Positions 8,122 to 16,898 of a stretch of DNA of 64,000 nt are shown here, piece by piece (the first letter of the stretch is position 1; each line of letters starts with the position of its first letter). The translations under genes and the position numbers were made by a program. This DNA comes from Stappia sp. Its GTDB lineage: Bacteria > Pseudomonadota > Alphaproteobacteria > Rhizobiales > Stappiaceae. The stretch is from assembly GCA_002722295.1 (NCBI GenBank), contig PBLF01000004.1, positions 132,107-196,106 of the forward strand. Reading direction: 5' to 3'. The notes under the pieces were generated by a model. The model was not told the DNA's origin. It saw nothing but the letters and a program-made list of their open reading frames with translations, and searched no databases.

Positions 8122-9242
8122 TCCGCAGCCTCCGATGACGGGGTTTGCGTGTCGTCCTCGCGGCCCTGCGCGGCCTCGAACTCGGCGCGCATGCGGCGCA
8201 CCAGATCGAGTTCGGCCTGGAAGTCGACATAGTGGGGAAGCTTCAGGTGCTCGACGAAGCCGGTCGCCTGCACGTTGTCGCAATGGGAGATGACGAATTC
8301 CTCGTCCTGGGCGGGCGCGACTCGGTCCTCGCCGAACTCGCCGGCGCGAAGAGAGCGGTCGACCAGCGCCATGGACATGGCCTTGCGCTCGGACTGGCCG
8401 AAGATCAGGCCGTATCCGCGCGTGAACTGCGGCGGCGCCTTGGCCGATCCCTGGAACTGGTTGACCATCTGGCACTCGGTCACCCGGACCTGACCCAGCG
8501 AAACGGCAAAGCCCAGCTCCGGCACATCCATCTCGACCTCGACGAGCCCCATGCGGATCTCGCCCGCGAAGGGATGCGTGCGCCCGTAGCCGCGCTGGGT
8601 GGAGTAGCCGAGCGCGAGCAGAAATCCCTCGTCGCCGCGGGCCAGGGCCTGCAGGCGCATGTCGCGCGGCATGGGAAACTCCGTCGGCTCGCGGGTCAGG
8701 TCGCCGGACGGCTCGCTCTTGTCCGCATAGCCCTCTGCCGCGCCCTCGATCAGGTCTTCGCCCGCCAGGATGTCGGCGACCCGCATCAGCGGCTCGCCCT
8801 CCCGCTCGCGTGCCGGCGCGGCCGGCACCTCTCCATCCTCGACGAGATCCGGATCGAGCAGACGATGCGTGTAATCGAAGGTCGGCCCGAGAACCTGCCC
8901 GCCGGGCAGATCCTTGTAAGTCGCGGAGATACGCCGCTCCGCGACCATCTGTCCGGTTTCCAGCGGACGCGAGGCACCGAAGCGCGGCAGCGTCGTGCGA
9001 TAGGCGCGCAGCAGGAAGATCGCCTCGATCATGTCGCCCCGCGCCTGCTTCACGGCAAGCGCCGCGAGTTCGGGAGCATAGAGCGAGGCTTCCGCCATCA
9101 CCCTGTCCACCCCGAGCGCGAGCTGCTCCACGAGTTGGGACACGGTGATCGCCGGCAGGTCGCGGTTTCCGCGCCTGCGGTCGGCAAGCATCTTGTGCGC
9201 GTTGTCGATGGCGGCCTCGCCGCCCTTCACGGCCACATACAT
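8118..9242 (-). CDS. phnI: C-P lyase core subunit PhnI
   Basis: This 374-residue subunit works with PhnG, PhnH and PhnL to displace adenine from ATP and form a 5-triphosphoribosyl phosphonate. The N-terminus MYVAVKGGEAAIDNAH is characteristic of the family, as are the downstream blocks RRISATYKDLPGGQ and ALGYSTQRGYGRTHPF. Length matches known PhnI proteins. One base separates its start from the phnH stop, and its stop overlaps the phnJ start. The last 20 residues are an acidic tail. Confidence 0.96.
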   Translation of the reverse strand: MYVAVKGGEAAIDNAHKMLADRRRGNRDLPAITVSQLVEQLALGVDRVMAEASLYAPELAALAVKQARGDMIEAIFLLRAYRTTLPRFGASRPLETGQMVAERRISATYKDLPGGQVLGPTFDYTHRLLDPDLVEDGEVPAAPAREREGEPLMRVADILAGEDLIEGAAEGYADKSEPSGDLTREPTEFPMPRDMRLQALARGDEGFLLALGYSTQRGYGRTHPFAGEIRMGLVEVEMDVPELGFAVSLGQVRVTECQMVNQFQGSAKAPPQFTRGYGLIFGQSERKAMSMALVDRSLRAGEFGEDRVAPAQDEEFVISHCDNVQATGFVEHLKLPHYVDFQAELDLVRRMRAEFEAAQGREDDTQTPSSEAAE

Positions 9243-9243
9243 G

Positions 9244-9867
9244 TCAGCGGGCCTCCGGTGTCTTGGGACAGGGAACGGTCGTTCGCGGCAGGGCGAGAAT
9301 GTCGGCGCCGGCGGCGAGGATCACGTCAACGCCGCGCGGAAAGAGCAGACGGTTCGCCGCACGCATCGCCAGGAAACCGTCCGGCAGCCCCTTGGGAGCG
9401 ATCACGCGGGTTCCCTCGATGCCCGGCCCGGAAAGCGCGATCTCGTCGCCCCCCTCGAGGGCCGCGACCTCGACGACCAGCGTGGTGGACCGGTCGGGGT
9501 ACTCCTGGCTGCCCTGCGAAAGGGTCTTCAGGTCGGGCGCCTCCCCGGCCGGCGCGAGCGCGAAATCGGCGCGCTCCGTGTCCCGTGTCAGCGGTGCGCC
9601 GCACTGGAAGGCGATCCATGCAGCCGTCTCCGCAGTGCTCCAGGACGGGGCGAGCCAGAGTCGCGTGTCGGCGTCGCAAAGGGCAAGCGCGAGCGCGGCC
9701 GGGCCGGCCGCGAGAGGTGCCGGCGGAGCCACGTCCACCGGAAGCCGGTGAACCGTTCCGGGCCGTGCGGTCGCATCCATGACCGCACGGAACACACCCT
9801 GCGCGGCGAAGACCGGATTGTCGAAACCGCCGGCAACGGCGATGGCGGAAAGATCGGTGGCGCTCAT
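9244..9867 (-). CDS. phnH: C-P lyase core subunit PhnH
   Basis: This 207-residue protein is required for the PhnG/PhnI nucleosidase step and is part of the stable PhnGHIJ core. It shows family features such as GFDNPVFAAQGVFRAVMDATARPG at the N-terminus (about residues 13-36) and FPRGVDVILAAG with LALPRTT near the C-terminus. The start overlaps the phnG stop by one base (TGATG), indicating coupled translation. Confidence 0.95.
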   Translation of the reverse strand: MSATDLSAIAVAGGFDNPVFAAQGVFRAVMDATARPGTVHRLPVDVAPPAPLAAGPAALALALCDADTRLWLAPSWSTAETAAWIAFQCGAPLTRDTERADFALAPAGEAPDLKTLSQGSQEYPDRSTTLVVEVAALEGGDEIALSGPGIEGTRVIAPKGLPDGFLAMRAANRLLFPRGVDVILAAGADILALPRTTVPCPKTPEAR

Positions 9868-10355
9868 CAGTCGTCCCCGCGAACCATGGTGAAGAAATCA
9901 ACCCGCGTGGCCGCTGCCTCGCGCGCCACCCTTGCGTTTTCCTCGGCACGGGCCCGGGCAAGCGGCGCGACGATGGCCTCCTCGCCCTCCGCCCGCCTGC
10001 CCCCCTCGCTCCACAGCGCGGCAAGCAGCGCGGAAAGCCGTGCCTTGGCCTTGTCCTGGCCAAGTGCGTAGGCGTGACCGACGCTGCCGCAGGCAAGACG
10101 CACGGTCGCCCGCGTCACGACCGCCTCGCCGAGATTGAACGGGCCGCCATCGCCGCCGATCCGGCCGCGCAGCATGACAAGCCCGGTCTCGGGTCCGCGC
10201 ACCGGCTGCGCCTGCGGCAGCGGGCCCAACACCTCGGCACAAGCCTCGATTTCCGACCGGGGCGAGGCTGCCAGCACATCCATCAGTGCCTTGAGCCCGG
10301 CATCACCGGCGCTCGTGTCCCCACGTTCCCGGGACGCCGCTTGCGAAACATCCAT
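9867..10355 (-). CDS. phnG: C-P lyase core subunit PhnG
   Basis: This 162-residue subunit is the first gene of the phn catalytic operon. Conserved segments are LMDVLAASPRSEIEA, GRIGGDGGPFNLGEA and CGSVGHAYALGQDKAKARLSALLDAL-like (residues about 95-118). The start at 10355 is chosen for GGAG eight bases upstream; an ATG 63 bases further upstream has no such site. The C-terminal VDFFTMVRGDD is typical. The upstream region is shared with divergent phnF and holds the candidate PhnF operator. Confidence 0.94.
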   Translation of the reverse strand: MDVSQAASRERGDTSAGDAGLKALMDVLAASPRSEIEACAEVLGPLPQAQPVRGPETGLVMLRGRIGGDGGPFNLGEAVVTRATVRLACGSVGHAYALGQDKAKARLSALLAALWSEGGRRAEGEEAIVAPLARARAEENARVAREAAATRVDFFTMVRGDD

Positions 10356-10449
10356 CTCATCGCTCCGTGCATGGCCTGGAGTGCGAACCCGCTTCGGAGC
10401 TCCAGACACGCCATTCATCGTGAGGCCGTATTACACCCGGCTCTCATAT

Positions 10450-10469
10450 TTGTCTAGTCTTATAGACAA
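10450..10469. promoter_or_regulatory. Candidate PhnF operator between phnG and phnF
   Basis: This is a perfect inverted repeat with 7-base arms TTGTCTA and TAGACAA and a six-base spacer. It lies 95 bases upstream of the phnG start and 134 upstream of phnF. GntR/HutC-type PhnF repressors bind short inverted repeats containing a TAGAC-like core, so this is the obvious operator for divergent control. The identity of the bound protein is inferred from context. Confidence 0.6.
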
Positions 10470-10602
10470 CCAACTTGAAATCACACTACCTCGCCTGCAT
10501 GACGCTGCGATGAACCTCGTCCGGCTTGCGATGCCGTTTCCGATAGGGCACACGAACGGGATCGCGCGGCCCAAAGCCGCGAAAGACAGGCACGGAGCGG
10601 GC

Positions 10603-11475
10603 ATGGCAGGAAAAAGGGGCGACGAGGGCACCGGCGAGGCGAAAGACGGCATGGTCTCCGATCGCGGGCCTGCCGGGGGAAATGCCGCCGCATCCTCTCT
10701 CGACCGGCAGACCGGCGTTGCCCTCTGGCGCCAGATTGCCGACGACATTCGCGCCGCGATCGGCAACGGCGTCTATGACGACAGCACAAAGCTTCCGACC
10801 GAGGCGGCCCTTGCGGCCCAGTTCGAGGTCAACCGGCACACCGTGCGCCAGGCGCTTGGTGCCCTGGCCCGAGAGGGAATCGTCGAGACCGTGCAAGGAC
10901 GCGGCACGACGGTCGTGCGCCGCACGCGGTTTTCCTATCCCATCGGGTCACGCACCCGGTTTTCCGCCGGCCTCGGCGGCCAGGTCTCGAGCGCGACCGC
11001 CCGTATGCTCTCCGCCCAGAATGAACCGGCCGGCGAAGCGGTCGCCACCGCGCTCCATCTGAGCGAAGGGGATCCCGTGATCCGGGTCGAACTCGTCGGA
11101 GAAGCGGACGGCACGCCGCTGTCACGTTCGACGCACTGGTTCGACGCCCGCCGCTTCGAGGCGCTGCCGGACGCCCTGGCGCGCCTTGGATCCATGACCG
11201 CGGCACTCAGGGAATGCGGTGTCGCCGACTATCGCCGCGCACAGACGGAAATCTCCGCCGCCTCCGCGAGCCGCGCCGACCGCGCCGATCTCGCCCTACA
11301 GCCCGGCGCGGTGGTTCTGCGCACGCGGGCGCTCAATGTCACCGGCGACGGTTCGCCGATCCAGTTCAGCCTTTCGCGCTTTCCCGCAGACCGGGTAAGC
11401 CTTTCGGTCAGCGCGGACCCCGACGATGCGGACACGGGCAATACCGATACGGACGGTGCGGGGCAGGACCGGTGA
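10603..11475 (+). CDS. phnF: GntR/HutC-family transcriptional regulator PhnF
   Basis: This 290-residue repressor has an N-terminal winged helix (about residues 47-115: ALWRQIADDIRAAIGNGVY, FEVNRHTVRQALGALAREGIV) and a C-terminal UTRA ligand-binding domain. Its divergent position next to phnG identifies it as PhnF, which controls phn genes in response to phosphonate metabolites or phosphate status. The start at 10603 has GGAG seven bases upstream. That gives about 45 residues before the DNA-binding domain, longer than usual, so an internal start at 10651 (MVSDRG) is possible. Its stop overlaps the GTG of the next gene. Confidence 0.9.
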   Translation: MAGKRGDEGTGEAKDGMVSDRGPAGGNAAASSLDRQTGVALWRQIADDIRAAIGNGVYDDSTKLPTEAALAAQFEVNRHTVRQALGALAREGIVETVQGRGTTVVRRTRFSYPIGSRTRFSAGLGGQVSSATARMLSAQNEPAGEAVATALHLSEGDPVIRVELVGEADGTPLSRSTHWFDARRFEALPDALARLGSMTAALRECGVADYRRAQTEISAASASRADRADLALQPGAVVLRTRALNVTGDGSPIQFSLSRFPADRVSLSVSADPDDADTGNTDTDGAGQDR

Positions 11476-12038
11476 CACATCGTGACGAAATCTTCCTCGC
11501 CGTGTCCGGAAGCGCACGGCAGGCCTCCACGAACACGGCGCTCCTCAACGCCATCGCCGATGCGGCGCCTTCCGGGTGCCGGGTGGAGGTCTACGACCGG
11601 CTCGCCGGGCTTCCGGTCTTCTCCCCAGATGCGGAAGAATATCCGCTGCCCGCGCCGGTCGCCGACTTCGTCGCGCGTGTGGAACGCTGCGACGGGCTGA
11701 TCATCTCAAGCCCTGAATACGTTCGGGCCCTGCCCGGCGGGCTGAAGAACGCGATCGACTGGCTCGTCTCGCGCGACGAGATCGTCTTCAAGCCCGTCGT
11801 TCTGGTTCACGCCTCGCACCGTGGCAACGACATGCTGGAGCAGCTACGCCTCGTGCTGTCGACGGTCACGCGCAACTTCCACCCGGAGCTTTTCCTTCGC
11901 TTCGACCTGATGAAGCGCACGCCCCGGGAAATCGGCGAAGTGCTGGCCGAACCCGAGAAGCGTCGGGCGGTGGAGGACTTCCTCCAGGCCTTCGCCCGTT
12001 TCTGCAAGGCCTGCCGGACAGAGGTCAGCGAGCGGTAG
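11472..12038 (+). CDS. NADPH-dependent FMN reductase
   Basis: This 188-residue flavodoxin-fold protein has the FMN-phosphate loop SGSARQASTNTALL near residues 9-22. It also has the SPEYVRALPGGLKNAIDWLVS segment (about 78-98) typical of NADPH:FMN/quinone/azo-reductases. It starts at a GTG that overlaps the phnF stop (GTGA), with AGGA upstream, so it is translationally coupled to the regulator. Its 3' end overlaps the convergent M20 gene by 14 bases. The partner of the reduced flavin is unknown. A link to phosphonate metabolism is suggested only by the coupling. Confidence 0.85.
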   Translation: MTHRDEIFLAVSGSARQASTNTALLNAIADAAPSGCRVEVYDRLAGLPVFSPDAEEYPLPAPVADFVARVERCDGLIISSPEYVRALPGGLKNAIDWLVSRDEIVFKPVVLVHASHRGNDMLEQLRLVLSTVTRNFHPELFLRFDLMKRTPREIGEVLAEPEKRRAVEDFLQAFARFCKACRTEVSER

Positions 12039-13191
12039 AGAGCTTCCCGGCCAGGCCTTGCAGCATGTCGAGACAGGCGGAAAGCTGGGAGATCTCGATG
12101 AACTCGTCCGGCTTGTGCGCCTGGGCAATCGAGCCCGGGCCGCAGACCACGACGGACATGCCAAGCTTCTGGAACAATCCCGCCTCGGTCCCGAAGGCGA
12201 CCACATCGGCGCCATTGGCACCTGTCAGCGCGGAAACGATCCGCCGCGCCTCGTTGTCATCGACCGGCTCCAGACCGCTCACCTCTCCGATGACATGAGT
12301 CACGATGTCCGCATCAGCCGAAATCTCGCGCATGGCCGGCAACAGGTCGTCGCGCGCATACGCGGCAATCGCCTCGCAGACGAAACGGTGATCGGCATCG
12401 CTCACCGGGCGCAGTTCCCAGTCGACGCTCGCATGACCCGGAATGACGTTGTGGGCAACGCCGCCTGCAAGCCGCCCCACCTGAAGCGTCGACCAGGGCG
12501 GTTCGAACCGGCTTTGCGCCGGGGCGCGTCCCTTCAGCATCTCGCGCAATTCCATCAGCCGTGTGACGTAGCGCACCGCATATTCGACGGCGTTGACCCC
12601 CAGTTCGGGGCGGGAGCCGTGCCCCTCGAGGCCGGTAAAGACCGTGGTGTACTCACAGCATCCCTTGTGACCTTCGACAATGCGCATTTCCGTCGGCTCG
12701 CCGATGATGGCAAGAGACGGTTTCTCGTCCCATCCCGCTATCTCCTCCACCAGACGGCGCGCTCCGAGACACCCCACCTCCTCGTCGTGGGTAAGGCAGA
12801 TGTGAACCGGCCGGGACAGGTCCAGGTCGCCAAGGTGCGGCGCCATCGCCATGGTCGCCGCGATGAAGCCCTTCATGTCGCAGGTCCCGCGACCGAAGAG
12901 CTGGCCTTTCTCCTCGCGCAGCTCGAAGGGATCCGAGGACCAGTCCTGGTCCTCGACCGGAACCACATCCGAATGCCCCGACAGCACCACCCCGCCGCCC
13001 GTCTCCGGACCAAGGCTTGCCACCAGGTTTGCCTTGTGGCCGGTCTCGTCCGTCTGGATGTGCACCCTGGCGCCGGCCGCGCCCAGCCTGTCGGCGGCAT
13101 AGGCGATGAGTTCGAGGTTGCTGTCGCGCGAAACCGTTGGAAAGGCGATCAGGTCGCCCAGGATTGCGCGCGTGTCGTCGATGAGCGCCAT
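12025..13191 (-). CDS. ArgE-like M20 deacetylase in the ectoine-degradation cluster
   Basis: This 388-residue zinc hydrolase belongs to the acetylornithine deacetylase/succinyl-diaminopimelate desuccinylase family. Metal-ligand and catalytic motifs are visible: GHSDVVPVEDQ (about 67-77), GRGTCDMKGF (about 96-105) and THDEEVGCLGAR (about 135-146). The start at 13191 has a GGAGGAGG ribosome-binding site. It directly follows doeA, where the pathway needs hydrolysis of N-acetyl-2,4-diaminobutyrate, a close structural relative of N-acetylornithine. I infer that activity. Authentic arginine biosynthesis is the alternative. Confidence 0.82.
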   Translation of the reverse strand: MALIDDTRAILGDLIAFPTVSRDSNLELIAYAADRLGAAGARVHIQTDETGHKANLVASLGPETGGGVVLSGHSDVVPVEDQDWSSDPFELREEKGQLFGRGTCDMKGFIAATMAMAPHLGDLDLSRPVHICLTHDEEVGCLGARRLVEEIAGWDEKPSLAIIGEPTEMRIVEGHKGCCEYTTVFTGLEGHGSRPELGVNAVEYAVRYVTRLMELREMLKGRAPAQSRFEPPWSTLQVGRLAGGVAHNVIPGHASVDWELRPVSDADHRFVCEAIAAYARDDLLPAMREISADADIVTHVIGEVSGLEPVDDNEARRIVSALTGANGADVVAFGTEAGLFQKLGMSVVVCGPGSIAQAHKPDEFIEISQLSACLDMLQGLAGKLSTAR

Positions 13192-13256
13192 GGCCCCGCC
13201 TCCTCCTCGAAGGCCCGCGCGTTCCCGGGCCTCGCGTTCGAACCGTCCGTGCGGCT

Positions 13257-14441
13257 TCAGTCCTTGACGTAGAGCTCGCGCGGGCGCTTGCACAGGGTTT
13301 CCGCCGGACCGCTCTCGCGAATGACGATGCTCTCGGTGATCTCGAGCCCCCAGGTATCCATCCAGAGGCCCGGCATGAAGTGGAACGTCATGCCGGGTTC
13401 GAGCACCGTGTCGTCCTCGATACGCAGCGAGATCGTCCGCTCGCCCCAGTCGGGCGGATAGGAAATGCCGATGGGATAGCCGCAGCGCGCCGCCCTGTCG
13501 ATGCCCGCCCGCTCCAGCGGTTCGCCGAGCGCGCGCGCCACATCGGCCGCGACGTTGCCCGCGCGTGCCGCATCGAGCCCCGCCTCAAGCCCCTCGACCA
13601 GCGCCTTCTCCGCATCGAGCAGGTATTGCGGCGGCTTGCCGAGGAAGATCGTGCGGCAGAAGGGAACGTGATAGCGGCGGTAACAGCCGGCGATCTCGAA
13701 GAATGTCGCCGTTTCCTTCTCGATAAGGCGCCCGTCCCAGGTCAGATGCGGCGCGGCCGCGTCCGATCCGCTGGGCAGAAGCGGCACGATGGCCGGATAG
13801 TCGCCCCACGCATCGTCCGTGCCCCGGATCGCATCCGCGTAGATATCGGCAACGAGATCGGTCTTTCGCATTCCCGGGCGGATCCGGTTCCAGACGCCAT
13901 CGATGATCTTTTCCGAGATCCGCGCCGCCCGACGCATGAACACCAGTTCCTCGTCCGACTTGACCGCGCGCTGCCAGTTCACCAGCGCCGTGGCATCGAC
14001 GAAATGAGCCTCCGGCATTTCCGTCTGCAGCACGGCGAAAGCCTTGGCCGTGAAGTAGTAGTTTTCCATTTCGACGCCGACGCGCGCTTCGCCGTAGCCG
14101 TTCTGCACCAGCAGGGCCGCGAGCGTCTCCATCGGGTGGCAGGCACTCGACTGGACGAAATAGTCCGGGTAGGCGACCACCCGCTCGTCGGCCATCCACA
14201 CCGTGCGCACCGCACCGTTGGCATCCTGCCGGCGCCCCCACCAGATCGGTTCGTCGTCGTGGAACACCACCACGCCCTGATGGACGTAGAAGGACCAGCC
14301 GTCATAACCCGTCAGCCAGGCCATGTTGGACGGATCCTCGACGAACAGCACATCGATGTCGCGTGCCCGCATCTCCGCGCGCACCCGCTCAAGACGGCGG
14401 TCGAATTCGGCTTGCGTGAACGGAAGGTCGGACCCCGGCAT
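13257..14441 (-). CDS. doeA: Ectoine hydrolase DoeA/EutD
   Basis: This 394-residue M24 (pita-bread fold) family protein opens the ectoine ring to N-acetyl-diaminobutyrate. It has an N-terminal creatinase-like domain (FVEDPSNMAWLTGYDGWSFY near 32-51) and a C-terminal catalytic domain (about 170-394). The segments WGDYPAIVPLLPSGSDAAAPH, ETATFFEIAGCYRRYHVPFCRT and ISYPPDWGERTISLR are characteristic of EutD/DoeA rather than proline peptidases. The start at 14441 has AGGGA upstream. It is divergent from doeX, and doeC and doeD lie beyond, supporting the assignment. Confidence 0.92.
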   Translation of the reverse strand: MPGSDLPFTQAEFDRRLERVRAEMRARDIDVLFVEDPSNMAWLTGYDGWSFYVHQGVVVFHDDEPIWWGRRQDANGAVRTVWMADERVVAYPDYFVQSSACHPMETLAALLVQNGYGEARVGVEMENYYFTAKAFAVLQTEMPEAHFVDATALVNWQRAVKSDEELVFMRRAARISEKIIDGVWNRIRPGMRKTDLVADIYADAIRGTDDAWGDYPAIVPLLPSGSDAAAPHLTWDGRLIEKETATFFEIAGCYRRYHVPFCRTIFLGKPPQYLLDAEKALVEGLEAGLDAARAGNVAADVARALGEPLERAGIDRAARCGYPIGISYPPDWGERTISLRIEDDTVLEPGMTFHFMPGLWMDTWGLEITESIVIRESGPAETLCKRPRELYVKD

Positions 14442-14673
14442 CGCTATCCCTTTCTGGCGGTTCGAGGATTGTGACGGGGCGAAGCACCCCCGACTCCCTT
14501 CTAGGTGGCGTCGCGGTCCTTTGAACACTGCCATTGCGCGCGGGAGGCGGCTGACGTCGCCTCTGCGACGGATGGTGTCGGCTTCACGACAGCCGCACAA
14601 GCCCCTGCGGCAACCGGCCGGTCCGGACCGCCCCGGGTTGGACAAGGCAACGGGCAGCGGCTATCACCGGCTG

Positions 14674-15216
14674 ATGATCCGGCTCGACGATCGCGACATC
14701 GCCATCCTCAAGGTGCTGGCCAGGGAGGGGCGTCTCTCCAAGGCAGAGCTCGCGCGTCGCATCGCGCTCAGCCCAACCCCGTGCTGGGAACGGCTCAAGC
14801 GGCTCGAAAAGGCCGGGATCATAGAGGGATACGGTGCCCGTATCGCGCTCAAGAAACTCGCTCCGCATGTGACCGTCTTCGTCACGCTTGAACTTGCAAG
14901 CCACGGAGGTCCGGCCTTTCAGGCCTTCGAGCAACGCATCGCGCGGCGCGAGGAAATCCGCAACTGCTGGGCGCTGGGGGGCGGCTTCGACTATCTGCTT
15001 CACATCGTCACCAGCGACATAGACAGCTACCAGCGGCTCATCGACGACCTTCTTGAGGGCGGGCCGGCGGTCGCGCGCTACTACACGTATATCGTCACCA
15101 AGGCGGTCAAGACCGATGGCGCGCCCCCGCTCGACCTGCTGCTTGGCCTGCCGGCGGACACCGCGTCCGGCGACCCGCAGGACGGTGAAGACCGATCGGA
15201 CGCCTTCCCGGCCTGA
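14674..15216 (+). CDS. doeX: Lrp/AsnC-family regulator of ectoine catabolism
   Basis: This 180-residue regulator has an N-terminal helix-turn-helix (MIRLDDRDIAILKVLAREGRLSKAELARRIALSPT..., residues 1-55) and a C-terminal RAM effector domain. A 20-residue acidic tail follows. It lies between doeA (divergent) and doeC, matching DoeX in Halomonas and AsnC in eut clusters. The 232-base intergenic region upstream would carry both promoters; I see no unambiguous operator there. The ribosome-binding site is weak. Confidence 0.9.
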   Translation: MIRLDDRDIAILKVLAREGRLSKAELARRIALSPTPCWERLKRLEKAGIIEGYGARIALKKLAPHVTVFVTLELASHGGPAFQAFEQRIARREEIRNCWALGGGFDYLLHIVTSDIDSYQRLIDDLLEGGPAVARYYTYIVTKAVKTDGAPPLDLLLGLPADTASGDPQDGEDRSDAFPA

Positions 15217-15340
15217 AAAAAGACGTTTCGTCTTCGCCCGCGCGCCAATTCAGTCTCCTTTGCTGCCGATCCGGTCCCAGTCTGGGGGTCAGCGGGCCAC
15301 GCGGCCCGCGCCTGTCCCGCCAGACCCAGGAGACGGACCG

Positions 15341-16849
15341 ATGGCACATGCGCCGCGCGCGAAATCCCTGACCGACGAGACCGCGGCCGGCTTTCATGCC
15401 GGCAGGCTTTCGGACCAGCGCCTCTTCCGCAGCTTTGCCTATGTGGGCGGCCGCTGGGTCGCCGCCGCCGATGGCGCGACCTTCACGGTGAGCGACCCCG
15501 CCGATCACACGCCCGTTGCCGAGGTTGCCCGCCTCGGTGCAACGGACGCCCGTGAAGCGGTGGATGCGGCCGAACGCGCCTTTCCCGCCTGGGCCGGTCT
15601 CCTTCCGCAGGACCGTTGCGCGATCCTGCGCCGCTGGCATTCGGAGATCATGGCGAACCGCGAGGACCTGGCGCTTCTCATGACGGCGGAACAGGGCAAG
15701 CCCCTTTCCGAAGCGCGTGGCGAGATCGACTATGCCGCAAGCTTCGTCGAGTTCTACGCCGAGGAAGCCAAACGGCCCGACATCGACAGCGTGACCTCCC
15801 ACCTGCCCGACGCCGAGATGGAAGTCTGGCGCGAGCCGGCCGGCATCGCCGCCCTCGTCACGCCCTGGAATTTCCCTTGCGCGATGGTGACCCGCAAGGC
15901 GGCCGCCGCGCTCGCGGCCGGCTGCACGGTGGTGGTGCACCCGAGTGCGGAAACGCCGCTGTCGGCGCTCGCACTCGCCGAACTTGCTGAGCGCGCGGGC
16001 CTTCCGGCCGGCATCTTCAACGTCGTGACCGGCCCGGCTCCCGAGATCGTCGGGGCTTTCACCGCCGACAAGCGCGTGCGCGTTCTCTCCTTCACCGGGT
16101 CCACCGGCATCGGCCGGCTTCTCTACGGCCAGTCGGCGGAGACCGTGAAGCATCTCGTGCTTGAACTCGGCGGTCACGCCCCGCTTCTCGTCTTTGCCGA
16201 CGCCGATCTCGACCCCGCCGTCACGGAGGCGATCAAGGCGAAGTTCGCAACCTCCGGGCAGGACTGCCTCGCCGCCAACCGCATCTTCGTCGAGCGGCCC
16301 GTCTATGACGCCTTCTGCCAGCGCTTCGCCCGGGCGACCGAGGCGCTCAGCGTCGGTCACGGCCAAAGCGATCCCGACATCGGTCCGCTGATCAACGAGG
16401 CGGCCGTCGCCAAGCAGGAGGAACAGGTGGCCGATGCCCTTGAGCGCGGCGCGCGATGCCTGACGGGCGGGGCGCGTCACCCGGCCGGGCGGAATTTCTA
16501 CCAGCCCACGGTCCTGGCGGACGTTCCCGCCGACGCACTGATCCTGCGGGAGGAAACCTTCGGTCCGGTCGCCGCGATCATGCCTTTCGACCGGGAGGAC
16601 GAGGTTCTCGCCCGCGCCAACGACAGCGACTACGGTCTCGTCGCCTATGTGCACACGCGCGATCCCAGCCGCATCTACCGCCTGACGCGGGCGCTCGAGT
16701 ACGGAATGGTGGCGGTCAACCGCACCAAGGTCACCGGCGCGCCCATTCCCTTCGGCGGCTACAAGCAGTCAGGCCTCGGTCGCGAGGGGGCCGCTCTTGG
16801 AATGCGCGAATTCATGCAGGTCAAATACGTGTGCCGCGACTGGAGCTGA
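15341..16849 (+). CDS. doeC: Aldehyde dehydrogenase DoeC (aspartate-semialdehyde/succinate-semialdehyde type)
   Basis: This 502-residue NAD(P)-dependent aldehyde dehydrogenase carries catalytic Cys309 in SGQDCLAANR, catalytic Glu275 in LVLELGGHAP and the nucleotide-binding FTGSTGIG (251-258). In ectoine breakdown DoeC oxidises L-aspartate semialdehyde to aspartate; by sequence it resembles succinate-semialdehyde dehydrogenases. The start is preceded by AGGAGACGGACCG. It lies 124 bases after doeX and 49 before doeD, all in the same direction. Confidence 0.92.
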   Translation: MAHAPRAKSLTDETAAGFHAGRLSDQRLFRSFAYVGGRWVAAADGATFTVSDPADHTPVAEVARLGATDAREAVDAAERAFPAWAGLLPQDRCAILRRWHSEIMANREDLALLMTAEQGKPLSEARGEIDYAASFVEFYAEEAKRPDIDSVTSHLPDAEMEVWREPAGIAALVTPWNFPCAMVTRKAAAALAAGCTVVVHPSAETPLSALALAELAERAGLPAGIFNVVTGPAPEIVGAFTADKRVRVLSFTGSTGIGRLLYGQSAETVKHLVLELGGHAPLLVFADADLDPAVTEAIKAKFATSGQDCLAANRIFVERPVYDAFCQRFARATEALSVGHGQSDPDIGPLINEAAVAKQEEQVADALERGARCLTGGARHPAGRNFYQPTVLADVPADALILREETFGPVAAIMPFDREDEVLARANDSDYGLVAYVHTRDPSRIYRLTRALEYGMVAVNRTKVTGAPIPFGGYKQSGLGREGAALGMREFMQVKYVCRDWS

Positions 16850-16898
16850 GCGGCGCGCCACGTCTTGAACACTCGAACGACAGGGAGATCCGAACGCC

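Noticed and set aside
12025..13191. Annotation as true DoeB/EutE
   Set aside because: The M20 motifs are unmistakable and differ from the aspartoacylase-type fold of DoeB, so only a functional replacement is proposed.
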